From assembly GCA_016745075.1 (NCBI GenBank), contig JADGDD010000001.1:249125-313124 (forward strand): a stretch of DNA of 64,000 nt. Direction: 5' to 3'. The notes under the pieces are model-generated. The model was not told the origin of the DNA and ran no database searches. It saw only the letters and a list, made by a program, of their open reading frames with translations. The position numbers and the translations under genes were made by a program. This DNA comes from Planctomycetota bacterium (GTDB lineage Bacteria > Planctomycetota > UBA11346). Positions 9,234-17,993 of the stretch are shown one piece after another (position 1 is the first letter of the stretch; each line of letters begins with the position of its first letter).

Positions 9234-10088
9234 ATGGGGCTAACAGATACGAATTTGGAAGACATTGTCAGTCGTGTTCATACCATACCGTCTTTGCCCG
9301 AAGTGGTAACGCAGGTTGTGAATATGGTCAATGACCCCAACTCAGACGCTAAACGTATTGGCGACATCATGAGTCGTGATGCAGCGATGGCGGCAAAAAT
9401 ACTACGCTTAGTAAATTCTGTTGTGTATTCTTTACCACAGCCCGTTCATAACTTAGAGCAAGCTATTGCAATTCTTGGTTTTGAGACAGTGCGTTCAGTC
9501 GCTTTATCTATATCTGTTATTAATATGTTTCAGCAACAAGAAACTGGTTTCAACATGGAGGAGTTTTGGATTCATTCCTGCGTGTCAGCAACGGTTAGCC
9601 GTTTAGTTGCAGAAAAAGGTAAACGTGTTGATCCAGATGTGGCTTTTATTATCGGTTTAATAAAAGATATTGGCTTGGTGGTTTTGGTCGAAAATGCCCC
9701 AGAGGCTATTCAGGCAATTCTAGCTATAGCTCGTAATTTTAAATGTGATTTCATATCGGCAGCCCGCAAAACATTAAGAACAGACCACGCTGAAGTGGGC
9801 GCATGGATTTGTGAAAACTGGAATCTAGAAGATGAAATTATTTCAACTGTTCAGCAACAAGGTGATTTATCAAAAGCGCGCTATAAAGACTATGTCGCAA
9901 TCAGCCAATTTACTGAATTTTTATGTCGAAAGAAAAATATTCGTCTGTCTGGTGATTTTACCGAAGCAGAGCTTGATAATGACATCTGGCAATATTTAGG
10001 TTTTGAACGTTCCGGTCTTATGAGTGTTTTGTCCGCGATTAACGAAGAAGTAGAACGTGCTCGAGAGTTATTGAGTAACGCGTCGTAG
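9234..10088 (+). CDS. HDOD domain signalling protein
   Basis: HDOD proteins are catalytically degenerate relatives of HD phosphohydrolases found in bacterial signalling. The ATG at 9234 (284 residues, MGLTDTNLEDIVSRV) is preferred over a TTG at 9222 because GGAGG lies 5 nt before it. The HDOD domain fills about 10-205: IPSLPEVVTQVVNMVNDPNSDAKRIG, AAKILRLVNSVVYSLPQPVHNLEQAIAILGFETVRSV, then HSCVSA and GLIKDIGLVVL. The HD pair of true hydrolases reads KD at the latter place, as expected for a non-enzymatic HDOD. It stands alone, convergent with the TackOD1/GGDEF-like gene. Confidence 0.88.
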   Translation: MGLTDTNLEDIVSRVHTIPSLPEVVTQVVNMVNDPNSDAKRIGDIMSRDAAMAAKILRLVNSVVYSLPQPVHNLEQAIAILGFETVRSVALSISVINMFQQQETGFNMEEFWIHSCVSATVSRLVAEKGKRVDPDVAFIIGLIKDIGLVVLVENAPEAIQAILAIARNFKCDFISAARKTLRTDHAEVGAWICENWNLEDEIISTVQQQGDLSKARYKDYVAISQFTEFLCRKKNIRLSGDFTEAELDNDIWQYLGFERSGLMSVLSAINEEVERARELLSNAS

Positions 10089-10105
10089 TCAGACTGTTCC
10101 TGCGT

Positions 10106-11596
10106 TTAACCTTTTATATTTTCTCGTAAGCCGTATTCAGCTGCCTGTAAAATATCATCAACACCTTCATTGCGTGGATCAGCAGCCGCTGCACATGTTG
10201 TGATATCTTCATGGTCACGGGGGAAGGGGTGGTCCAGCATGGCAATGCTGTCGCGCATGCGTTGTTCAACCGCTTGTGCACCGAGAAGGTCTGTGGCAGG
10301 TAATAGAACAGCTAATGTTTCTCTGTTCCAAATGGCTGTAATATCGAGCGTGCGTAAGAATGATGTAATAGCGACAAAAATATTACGTACATACATATTG
10401 GCATGTTCTGGATATTGCGCTTTAATCTGTTCTAAATTATTGATACGTACATAAATCATAGATACAGGTGTATGATAACGTTGAAAGCGAGCGTATTCCC
10501 GTTTTATTTCATGAAGGAAATAGGATTGAGAATAAATGCCCGTATCTTGATTGCGTAAAATCGTGTCGAGTTGGAGGCCGACGAGATTTTGACTATGTAC
10601 AGCATCGTGAGCAATTGGCAGAATATCGTAGCTATAGACAAAAAGTTCGTTGGTTTCGCTTGGAGCGCAACTGTGATGACAATGGAGGCATTGTACCTCA
10701 ATGTTAGGATCATCAAAAAGAGAGTCGCAGTTGGAACAGTGGAAAACATCTTCAGGTTCAATAAAATCAACCCCAGGTTCAAATAATTGTGTTGAACAAG
10801 CTGGGCAGATGAGCTCACTACCGTTTCTAAAGGTGGTGCTGGGGCCATTATGTCCACAGGCCAGATGTTTGATTAGTGATTTATTGGTAAAATCTAAAGA
10901 CTTGCAGGTTGGGCAAACCTCACGAAAAGCGAGATTATAGGCGTCGCATACATTGCATACTCGCATGCGATTGAAGAGCTTTTTATGAAGCAAGCCAAGG
11001 CCAGTCATATGATCCAATACATCTTGAGCAGAGAGATGCAGGCCAAAGTGTTGAGCAATGAGAGGATAATAATGACCTTGGTGTTCTTGTTGATTGGCAA
11101 CGGGCTCAATGCGATCGATGCCTTTTTCTAGAAGGCTATCAAGGCAGTCGAGAATGGTTTGGTCATTAATTTCGTTTAGTTGAACACGGTGTTGAGCAAA
11201 CAGTAATTGTTCAGTGCGTAGGCGGAAGCTACTTTCTGAAAAAGGCCGTATAAGGGTATCGTCTTGATTAACGCGTGGTGTCCAGCTCTGTGGTAAAACG
11301 GCTCCATGATCATGGATAAATAAAATATTGCGGATATTTTCCCGCAGCAGGCTATTTTTTTCTAAGAATTCACTGGTGACATCGCCAGTGAGCGAGATGA
11401 TCGCTAGGTCAAAACGGTTCGCTTGGAAGTTAATACCCCAGCTTTGGCTGAGAATAATTTCTTCAAAGGTGATTGGGATTTGTGCAGGACCAGCCTGCAA
11501 TTGGAAGGCTTGGAGTTGTGCTGGAAGAATGGTTTTGATGTAGCGGCTTTCGGCAGCAAATTCGCAGATAATCAGGACCGACCGTTGTTCTGTCAT
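10106..11596 (-). CDS. Signalling protein: receiver-like region, TackOD1 zinc domain, degenerate GGDEF
   Basis: Three parts are visible in 496 residues. Residues 1-135 resemble a receiver-type fold (VLIICEFAAESRY, LAIISLTGD, LIRPFSES) without a confident phospho-acceptor. Residues about 200-310 are a cysteine-rich zinc region with CxxC pairs at 214/217, 228/231, 264/267, 287/290 and 303/306 plus C247 and C310; this spacing and segments such as REVCPTCKSLDF match the TackOD1 output domain. Residues about 345-490 look like a GGDEF domain (DTGIYSQSYFLHEIKREYARFQRYHTPVS), but the catalytic loop reads NRETLAVLLP at 424-433 instead of GGDEF. I expect it to sense or bind rather than make c-di-GMP. 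The ribosome site is poor. Confidence 0.75.
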   Translation of the reverse strand: MTEQRSVLIICEFAAESRYIKTILPAQLQAFQLQAGPAQIPITFEEIILSQSWGINFQANRFDLAIISLTGDVTSEFLEKNSLLRENIRNILFIHDHGAVLPQSWTPRVNQDDTLIRPFSESSFRLRTEQLLFAQHRVQLNEINDQTILDCLDSLLEKGIDRIEPVANQQEHQGHYYPLIAQHFGLHLSAQDVLDHMTGLGLLHKKLFNRMRVCNVCDAYNLAFREVCPTCKSLDFTNKSLIKHLACGHNGPSTTFRNGSELICPACSTQLFEPGVDFIEPEDVFHCSNCDSLFDDPNIEVQCLHCHHSCAPSETNELFVYSYDILPIAHDAVHSQNLVGLQLDTILRNQDTGIYSQSYFLHEIKREYARFQRYHTPVSMIYVRINNLEQIKAQYPEHANMYVRNIFVAITSFLRTLDITAIWNRETLAVLLPATDLLGAQAVEQRMRDSIAMLDHPFPRDHEDITTCAAAADPRNEGVDDILQAAEYGLRENIKG

Positions 11597-11705
11597 GCTC
11601 GTATCTTGTTTTGTCTCTCCCTAAAGACAATGGCGAATTTATGTGCCTTGCAGTGCCTATTTTGCTATTACGATGCCCCTGTCTACTATATGAGGAAGTG
11701 TTTTT

Positions 11706-12341
11706 ATGTTGTCAGCAGAAGAAGCGCTCGGGCGTCTACAAGAAGGAAACCAACGGTTTGTTGCCGATGTTCAAGATACAACGCATCAAAAGGCGGCATC
11801 AACAAATAAGCAACGTCGGAATGAGCTTCTGATGGGGCAAACTCCTTTTGCGATTGTTCTTGGTTGTTCAGATTCACGGGTGCCAGCAGAGCTTGTCTTT
11901 GACCAAGGTCTTGGTGATTTATTTGTTATTCGCGTGGCGGGTAATATCGTGTCACCTTCTCAGGTTGGTAGTGTTGAATTTGCTGCTGATCGCTTTGGTA
12001 CGCCCTTAGTTGTTGTACTAGGCCATTCTTGCTGTGGTGCCGTATCGGCAACCATAGAAGAATTGTTGAGTGAAACCAAAGCAGGTGCTGGTAATTTGCG
12101 ATCAATTGTTGATCGAATCCGTCCGTCGGTAGAGCCATTAATGGAAACAGAGCTGCGTCATAATCATGATGCCTTAATGGACCAAGCAGTGCGCGCAAAT
12201 GTTCGATCGTCAGTTAATCATTTGCGACATGGTTCAGAGATTCTTGAGCGCCTCATTCAGGACAAGAAATTATTAATTGTTGGGGCTGAGTATTCTTTGG
12301 AAACAGGTGTGGTCGATTTCTTTGATATACCAGTAGAGTAG
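11706..12341 (+). CDS. Beta-class carbonic anhydrase
   Basis: Interconverts CO2 and bicarbonate in the cytoplasm. Zinc ligands are visible as C54 in GCSDSRVP (with D56 and R58, the catalytic dyad), H107 and C110 in LGHSCCGA. The 211 residues fit a plain beta-CA without a transporter domain. A GAGGA ribosome site precedes the ATG at 11706. It is divergent from the TackOD1 gene and convergent with an AraC gene; an inverted repeat fills the convergent gap. Bicarbonate supply to the biotin carboxylase encoded later in the window would be one use, but no linkage shows this. Confidence 0.93.
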   Translation: MLSAEEALGRLQEGNQRFVADVQDTTHQKAASTNKQRRNELLMGQTPFAIVLGCSDSRVPAELVFDQGLGDLFVIRVAGNIVSPSQVGSVEFAADRFGTPLVVVLGHSCCGAVSATIEELLSETKAGAGNLRSIVDRIRPSVEPLMETELRHNHDALMDQAVRANVRSSVNHLRHGSEILERLIQDKKLLIVGAEYSLETGVVDFFDIPVE

Positions 12342-12347
12342 TGCTGG

Positions 12348-12390
12348 ATCGCTAAATAGTTACACCAGACACGAGGTGTGTTTAGGCGAT
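12348..12390. terminator. Inverted repeat between convergent carbonic anhydrase and AraC genes
   Basis: ATCGC-TAAA (12348-12356) pairs with TTTA (12381-12384) and GCGAT (12386-12390), with an inner ACACC/GGTGT helix. It could fold on both strands as a shared terminator, but no T-tract follows. Confidence 0.35.
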
Positions 12391-12395
12391 AACTT

Positions 12396-13214
12396 CTACA
12401 GATTATTTTCCCGTAAATAGTTTTTCCATTGAGAAGGTGACATACCAACAGCCTTTTTAAAGTGGAGGGAAAATGTAAATGGCGTTGAATAATCTAAGAA
12501 ATAACTAACGGCTTTAACCGAATGGTAGTTTAATAAAATTTGTGCTTGTTCGATTCGTTTGATGCGTCGGTACTGTAGAGGGGAGAAACCAGTGCTTTCA
12601 CGAAACCGTCGTCTAAAATGCGTTGGTGAGCAACCAAGTTGTTCGGCGATAGATGGAATAGGAGTTGTCCATATGCGTGTGAGCATTTGGCATGCTGCGG
12701 TAATAAATAAGTCTGTGTCGGTGGAGTGATGGTACTGTTGTAATTGTAGACAGAGCGTCTGAAATTGAATGAGGATGTGTGATGGGCTTATGGATTCATC
12801 GTGTGCTTGTTGAATAAACGTGGCAAAAGCATTTTCAATATGTTCTTCTGGTGGCGGTATAAATGAGATACCGGGTTCTGGTAGGGCAATACCAATTTTA
12901 CGGAGATGGTTAGCTGTCTGTAGATCAATAACAATAAAATATTCACTGTAGGGTCGGTTTGGATTATAGCGAATCCTTTCAGGTTCACTCCCGAAGCAGA
13001 ACACAGTACCAGGACCAAGTTGTGTCCACATATTATTGGTATCAGAAAGTGATACTTCTCCTTCTCTAATATAATTATAGCCAATTAGTCGGGTGGGAGA
13101 AGGAGGGTTTTGTTCTGGCGTATTCTGTGCAGTGCCGCAGACGATGAGTGCCTGCCGGTCTTGAACATCGAGCAGTCTTGCTACCGTTGGCGGGGTCGTT
13201 TTGGATATGTTCAT
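12396..13214 (-). CDS. AraC family transcriptional regulator
   Basis: Likely controls the divergent sulfatase/glycosidase pair. The N-terminal 150 residues form a cupin-like ligand domain (GYNYIREGEVSLSD, GPGTVFCFGSEPERI). The C-terminal two-helix-turn-helix AraC domain spans about 170-270: IPSIAEQLGCSPTHFRRRFRE, then FSPLQYRRIKRIEQAQILL and a second HTH ending HFKKAVGMSPSQWKNYL. The start lies 61 bp from the sulfatase start on the other strand, a typical regulator-target layout. No convincing ribosome site is visible. Confidence 0.88.
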   Translation of the reverse strand: MNISKTTPPTVARLLDVQDRQALIVCGTAQNTPEQNPPSPTRLIGYNYIREGEVSLSDTNNMWTQLGPGTVFCFGSEPERIRYNPNRPYSEYFIVIDLQTANHLRKIGIALPEPGISFIPPPEEHIENAFATFIQQAHDESISPSHILIQFQTLCLQLQQYHHSTDTDLFITAACQMLTRIWTTPIPSIAEQLGCSPTHFRRRFRESTGFSPLQYRRIKRIEQAQILLNYHSVKAVSYFLDYSTPFTFSLHFKKAVGMSPSQWKNYLRENNL

Positions 13215-13275
13215 GTGGCAATTATCATATGAAAAACGGCTTGTCCATCTTTGTTTGGATGTGTAAGGTGCGCAA

Positions 13276-14907
13276 ATGGATATGAAACAAGAAAATACGA
13301 CTTATCTTGCACCCAACATCGTTATGGTCGTGGCGGATGATACCACTCCTAGTTATCATGGCTGTTATGGTGGGCCTACACCTACGCCATACATAGACCG
13401 TCTTGCACGTGAAGGGATACGGATGGAGCGCGGCTATGGCTGTGCCTCATTGTGTTGTCCAAGTCGTTATACCTTGTTTAGTGGTCAATATACCCAGCGC
13501 AGTCGTGCGGCTCATGAGCAGGTTCCAGCAGATGAGCCAGCACTTATTAGTCAAAATGGTATGTTGGACATTGATACTCCAACCTTGGCAAAATTGCTAC
13601 AAAATGCAGGGTACTATACTGGGCATATAGGCAAATGGCATAGTCGTTTTGATACGACTGAGTTTGGTTTTGATGAACCACGTATGCCAGAGGGTGATCC
13701 AGACAACCCAGAAGTAGATGCCTGCATTCGAGAACGGCAAGCAAATGCGAAAGAAGTTGTTCGTACCTGTGGTGGGTTTGATGTGGCCGATCGTGTGCAG
13801 TGGGGCAATATTATGGGGAGACTCGACGCTAAAGTTGCCAAGCATAATCCTGCGTGGTTTACTGATGGTGCGTTGAACTTTTTGGACACTGCACATGAAA
13901 AAGGGCAGCCATTTTATTTGCATTTAGCTAATAGTGTACCGCATACTCCAGACTGCCAATTAAGTTTTGGTGCAGATCATCGCTATACGTGGGGCGGAAA
14001 ACTTGAAGAAGCACCGCACTCACATCCATCAGACGAAAGTGTACTGGAACGAATGAGAGCAGCAGGCTTGCAAACAGACGGACCGATAGCAGGTGTTAAC
14101 GCCGGGCAAATTCAAATAGATGATCAAATTGGGATTTTACTGAAAAAACTAGAAGAGATGGGTGAACTTGAGAATACTATTTTTGTTTATACCGCAGACC
14201 ACGGTATTCCGGGCAAGGGTTCATGCCAAGTAACGGGTCAGCATCTGCCATATGTTATGTCATGGCCAAATGGTTTGCCGCAGGGGCGTGTGGTCCATGA
14301 TATTTTTACGTGGTCAGCGTCTGTGCCAACTTTAGCCGAAGCATGTGGCGTATCTTTCCCAGAGGATCATATTCTTGATGGTCCAAGTGTCTTGTCTGCT
14401 TTGCGTGGACAAGAACAGTGGCCGATAGACGAAGCGTATCATGAAATGGGTTGGTCTCGATCTCTTATAAAAGGCCGTTATCATTATATCGCAACTCGTT
14501 ATCCTGCATCTGTGATACAACAATTTCAAAAACAAGAAGAGGATATTAGTAAAGTTGGTACGGGTTTGTTCTTTGATAATATGAATGCTCCCAACTACCC
14601 TAGTTTTTTTGACACAGATCAACTTTATGATTTAGCTGTAGATCCAATGGAGCAGAAAAACCTTATTCATGATACAACTCGTCAGGATATTGTGGCAGAC
14701 TTAAAGAAATCCTTACGGGCTGTTACTGATAGCTTGCCGCGTCCATTTCCAGATGAGCCAGATCATTTTTTGGAAACGGAACAGTTTCAAACTATGCTCG
14801 TCCGTCGGAAGGAAGAGGTTCAAGCGTTGAAGCATTACCCAACGAAAGCTGTGGATATTGCCCATACGTGGTTCGCAAATGTACAAGATCCAGATGTGGT
14901 TGCTTAA
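13276..14907 (+). CDS. Sulfatase (type I, formylglycine-dependent), no signal peptide
   Basis: Hydrolyses a sulfate ester, probably on a carbohydrate. The core metal segment IVMVVADDTTPSYHGCYGG (two adjacent aspartates) and the maturation motif CCPSR are present; in the C-x-P-S-R register C60 is the residue converted to formylglycine. The 11-residue motif ends FSG instead of the usual LTG. GHIGKWHSRF and TADHGIPGKGS supply further active-site residues. The length of 543 is normal. There is no export signal, so it probably acts in the cytoplasm. An AAGGTG ribosome site at 13265-13270 precedes the ATG. The GH106-like gene follows after 97 bp. The maturase (FGE or anSME) is not in the window. 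Confidence 0.92.
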   Translation: MDMKQENTTYLAPNIVMVVADDTTPSYHGCYGGPTPTPYIDRLAREGIRMERGYGCASLCCPSRYTLFSGQYTQRSRAAHEQVPADEPALISQNGMLDIDTPTLAKLLQNAGYYTGHIGKWHSRFDTTEFGFDEPRMPEGDPDNPEVDACIRERQANAKEVVRTCGGFDVADRVQWGNIMGRLDAKVAKHNPAWFTDGALNFLDTAHEKGQPFYLHLANSVPHTPDCQLSFGADHRYTWGGKLEEAPHSHPSDESVLERMRAAGLQTDGPIAGVNAGQIQIDDQIGILLKKLEEMGELENTIFVYTADHGIPGKGSCQVTGQHLPYVMSWPNGLPQGRVVHDIFTWSASVPTLAEACGVSFPEDHILDGPSVLSALRGQEQWPIDEAYHEMGWSRSLIKGRYHYIATRYPASVIQQFQKQEEDISKVGTGLFFDNMNAPNYPSFFDTDQLYDLAVDPMEQKNLIHDTTRQDIVADLKKSLRAVTDSLPRPFPDEPDHFLETEQFQTMLVRRKEEVQALKHYPTKAVDIAHTWFANVQDPDVVA

Positions 14908-14991
14908 TAGCATACCCTCGTCTTAAACAGTCTTATTGATAACATCATTATTATACGTCTAAATTAGTTTTTTTATCAAGAAAACCCTATT

Positions 14992-15007
14992 AGGAGAACA
15001 TATTTTG
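14992..15007 (+). promoter_or_regulatory. Ribosome binding site supporting a TTG start
   Basis: AGGAG at 14992-14996 with 8-nt spacing to TTG at 15005. The next in-frame ATG would remove the conserved N-terminal strand of the glycosidase, so the TTG is the best start. Confidence 0.75.
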
Positions 15008-17890
15008 TCTATTCAAGAAATCTTACAATTTGCACAAAACCCAAGCAGTGAATACCGTGCTATGCCCTTGTGGGTCTGGAATACGAATATAACAGAAGCG
15101 ATGATAGACCAGACTCTTTCAGCTTTTGCTGAACAGGGGCTTGGTGGAGCCTTTATTCATCCACGCCCTGGTTTGGTCACTGAATATCTGAGCGAAGATT
15201 GGTTTCGCCTATGGGGCTATGCTTTAGAACGTTCAAAATCACTGGGTATGGAATTGCATATCTATGATGAAGATACCTATCCCAGCGGTTTTGCTGGTGG
15301 CCATGTATATAATACGGTCCCAGACAGTGCCAGTCGGTATTTGAAAGTGGATTTTACCGAACAGGCAGCAGGTAATATCGCTTTGGGTGATGGCCGCTAT
15401 ATTACTGTCACAGAGAAGGAAGCGGAGGAATCACGTTGGACAGCAGGCTTCCCTATGGTAGACTGCACTAATCCAGCGGTGGTGAAAACATTCATAGAGT
15501 GTACCCATAAAAAGTATGCAGAACATTTCCATGCGGATATTGGTGGGGCTTTAAAGTATGCATTTTTTGATGAGCCAGAGATCGCTTTTCGTATAGATGG
15601 TGCGCCAAGCTCTCAATTTATACGTGACCGTTTCCGTCAGGATACTGGTTATGAATTTATGGATGCACTCGAAGCGTATTACGTCAATGGACCGAAGAGC
15701 TCTCAGGTTCGTTTCGATTATCATCAGACATTACATAATGTTTGGTTAGATAATTTCATCAAACCATTGTGTGAGTGGGGAGAAGAAAACGGAATCGCTA
15801 TTACTGGCCATGAAATGGAGCATTGCTGGCCAGACCCAACCAAACATGCAACTACTATGTCTGTGTATCGCTGGATGCAGGTTCCAGGTTTAGATTTTCT
15901 TGGTTTTCAATATAGTTTTGGAGATAAAGAAAATAATAAAATGCTGTTGATGAACCTCAAAGAACTCAATTCTGTGGTTAATCAACTTGGTAAAAAACGA
16001 GCGCTATCAGAAATTCATGGTGGTGGTGGAAATGACTACGCTTTGCAAGAGACCAAGCAAACTACTGGTTATAATATTGCTTTAGGCGTGAACTTACTGT
16101 CTCCGCACCTGAGTTACCAAACTATTTGTGGTCAATGTAAATACGATTTCCCGCAAACATTTACTGAACACAGTCAATGGTTCCAATATTACAAACAACA
16201 GGCAGATGCGGAAGGGCGTTTGTCTTATTTGATGTCACAAGGGCACGAGCAAAACAGTGTCTTGTTATTACATCCATCAACCAGTGCATGGTTATTTCAT
16301 CTACCAGCATGCGAAGGTATGGACACCAATAAAGATCAATTTGATCAACTGCGCTCATCACAATTAGATACCGTGCAATATTTATCAGATACGCATGTAC
16401 CATTTGATTTGGGTGATGAATTCATCATGCAAGAATTTGCCCAAGCAGAGAAGGGCGTGCTGAAGGTTGGACAATCGAGCTATCGTCACATTATTATCCC
16501 TGAAAATATGACAAACATGCTCAGTAGCACCTATGAAACCTTACAGGCATTTATGGAAGCAGGCGGTACGGTTTTCTCTGTAGTCGATAATCCAAGCCAT
16601 ATTGACGGTCGTGCAGCTTCAGAACAACTGGCGGAATTATGTGCTCATAAGCAGTATCGTTCTCTTTCTTCTCTAGATAGCCTTGGTGATTTGTCTGCTG
16701 ACGAAAACTTGCATGCAGATGTTTTGGTTCGGACAAAGATCTTAGATGATGGTTCTGATATCTCCTTTTATTTCAATGCAGGAGTAGAGCCCGTATCTGT
16801 TGATATATGTCTCACAGGTGCACATGCTGCTGAACTTGATGTTGAAAGTGGAGATCTCTATTGTGTGCCGACACAGCAAGAAAGAGTTTTAGAATCTGGC
16901 GAATATTACGTATTTGTTTCTGCGCAAGAACAGATAACGGATATCGTGCGCGCAACGGCCTCTACAGAAATACGGGTGCAAGAATTTGATGAGATAACAC
17001 GACTGAGTGAAAACGTTTTAGTGTTAGACTACTGTGACCTTACGGTGAATGGTAAACAGACTCCAGACCTTTATGCACCAACAGCAAATAAAACGATGTG
17101 GCAAGACTGTGGTGAAGCGCATTCTCCATGGGCTTTAACCATTCAGTACAAAAACGAACTAAAAGAAACTCGTTATGATGGTGATTTTTCTGCTACGTAT
17201 CGTTTTGAATTGTCTGCTGAGAGTGATAGCGCTACCTTGGAAAGTTTGTCTGTAGCAATAGAGCGGCCACATCTGTATAGTATTACGGTGAACGGTGTAG
17301 CATTGTCCTTTGCAGAAGCAGAACAATGGCTTGATCATGAAATTAAACGTGTCTCTATCGCTACTCTGGTGAAGACTGGTGTTAACATCATAGAAGTGCG
17401 TTGTGATCCAATAACGGTTTACGCTAACATTGCACCAATATATCTGCTTGGTGATTTTAGTGCGCAAGCAGGGGAGCCTGGCTTTGTTGTTGGCAATTCG
17501 CGGGACTTACAGATGGGTAATCTGGCTTCTTCAGAAGGCGGTTTACCGTTTTATAATGGGGTCATCCGTTATGTGAAGAACATTGAAATAATGAATGATC
17601 AGGCTCATTTTGAGGTGCATATACCAGAATGGTCTGGAGCTTGTGCAAATATTTGCATTGATGGTCAGCAAGGAGCACTGTTGTATGCTGGTGCTCAACA
17701 GGCAACAGTCCACATGTCCTTATCAGTAGGATCTCATACTGTTACGGTTGATCTTGTTGGTGTACCAAAAAATACGCTTGGTCCACATTTCTTTAATTTT
17801 ATTCCGGTGGAATACGCATGGCTAAATAATTCTGTAGGCAGAAAAAATGGTGAAGAATATATCTTTGAGCCGCTTGGTTTTCATGCTTAG
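15005..17890 (+). CDS. GH106-like glycoside hydrolase (alpha-L-rhamnosidase-related), no signal peptide
   Basis: A large 961-residue enzyme whose N-terminal part resembles the GH106 family: YRAMPLWVWNTNI, GGAFIHPRPGLVTEYLSEDWF, ELHIYDEDTYPSGFAGG, then GHEMEHCWPDP and SEIHGGGGNDY. The C-terminal third looks like beta-sandwich and carbohydrate-binding-like modules. Translation starts at a TTG: AGGAG at 14992-14996 is 8 nt upstream, there is no earlier start in frame, and the paralogue at 51311-54193 begins at the same alignment position. GH106 members known to me act on rhamnose, but the distance here makes the sugar uncertain. It pairs with the upstream sulfatase, suggesting that a sulfated sugar is desulfated and cleaved inside the cell. 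Confidence 0.75.
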   Translation: MSIQEILQFAQNPSSEYRAMPLWVWNTNITEAMIDQTLSAFAEQGLGGAFIHPRPGLVTEYLSEDWFRLWGYALERSKSLGMELHIYDEDTYPSGFAGGHVYNTVPDSASRYLKVDFTEQAAGNIALGDGRYITVTEKEAEESRWTAGFPMVDCTNPAVVKTFIECTHKKYAEHFHADIGGALKYAFFDEPEIAFRIDGAPSSQFIRDRFRQDTGYEFMDALEAYYVNGPKSSQVRFDYHQTLHNVWLDNFIKPLCEWGEENGIAITGHEMEHCWPDPTKHATTMSVYRWMQVPGLDFLGFQYSFGDKENNKMLLMNLKELNSVVNQLGKKRALSEIHGGGGNDYALQETKQTTGYNIALGVNLLSPHLSYQTICGQCKYDFPQTFTEHSQWFQYYKQQADAEGRLSYLMSQGHEQNSVLLLHPSTSAWLFHLPACEGMDTNKDQFDQLRSSQLDTVQYLSDTHVPFDLGDEFIMQEFAQAEKGVLKVGQSSYRHIIIPENMTNMLSSTYETLQAFMEAGGTVFSVVDNPSHIDGRAASEQLAELCAHKQYRSLSSLDSLGDLSADENLHADVLVRTKILDDGSDISFYFNAGVEPVSVDICLTGAHAAELDVESGDLYCVPTQQERVLESGEYYVFVSAQEQITDIVRATASTEIRVQEFDEITRLSENVLVLDYCDLTVNGKQTPDLYAPTANKTMWQDCGEAHSPWALTIQYKNELKETRYDGDFSATYRFELSAESDSATLESLSVAIERPHLYSITVNGVALSFAEAEQWLDHEIKRVSIATLVKTGVNIIEVRCDPITVYANIAPIYLLGDFSAQAGEPGFVVGNSRDLQMGNLASSEGGLPFYNGVIRYVKNIEIMNDQAHFEVHIPEWSGACANICIDGQQGALLYAGAQQATVHMSLSVGSHTVTVDLVGVPKNTLGPHFFNFIPVEYAWLNNSVGRKNGEEYIFEPLGFHA

Positions 17891-17993
17891 GTAGAGGTTT
17901 TGTTTGAGCAGACTTGTTTATGCATTACTACTATGTGTTTTATCTTGTTAGAAGGTGATCATGTAGGGGTATGTGGTTATGTAAGAAGCCTGC

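Noticed and set aside
11590..11610. Shared AAGATACGAGCATGA around the starts at 11596 and 19261
   Set aside because: Two copies of a 15-bp match at start codons, one before the TackOD1 gene and one before the SdpI-like gene, have no symmetry or further occurrence that I noticed; likely chance.
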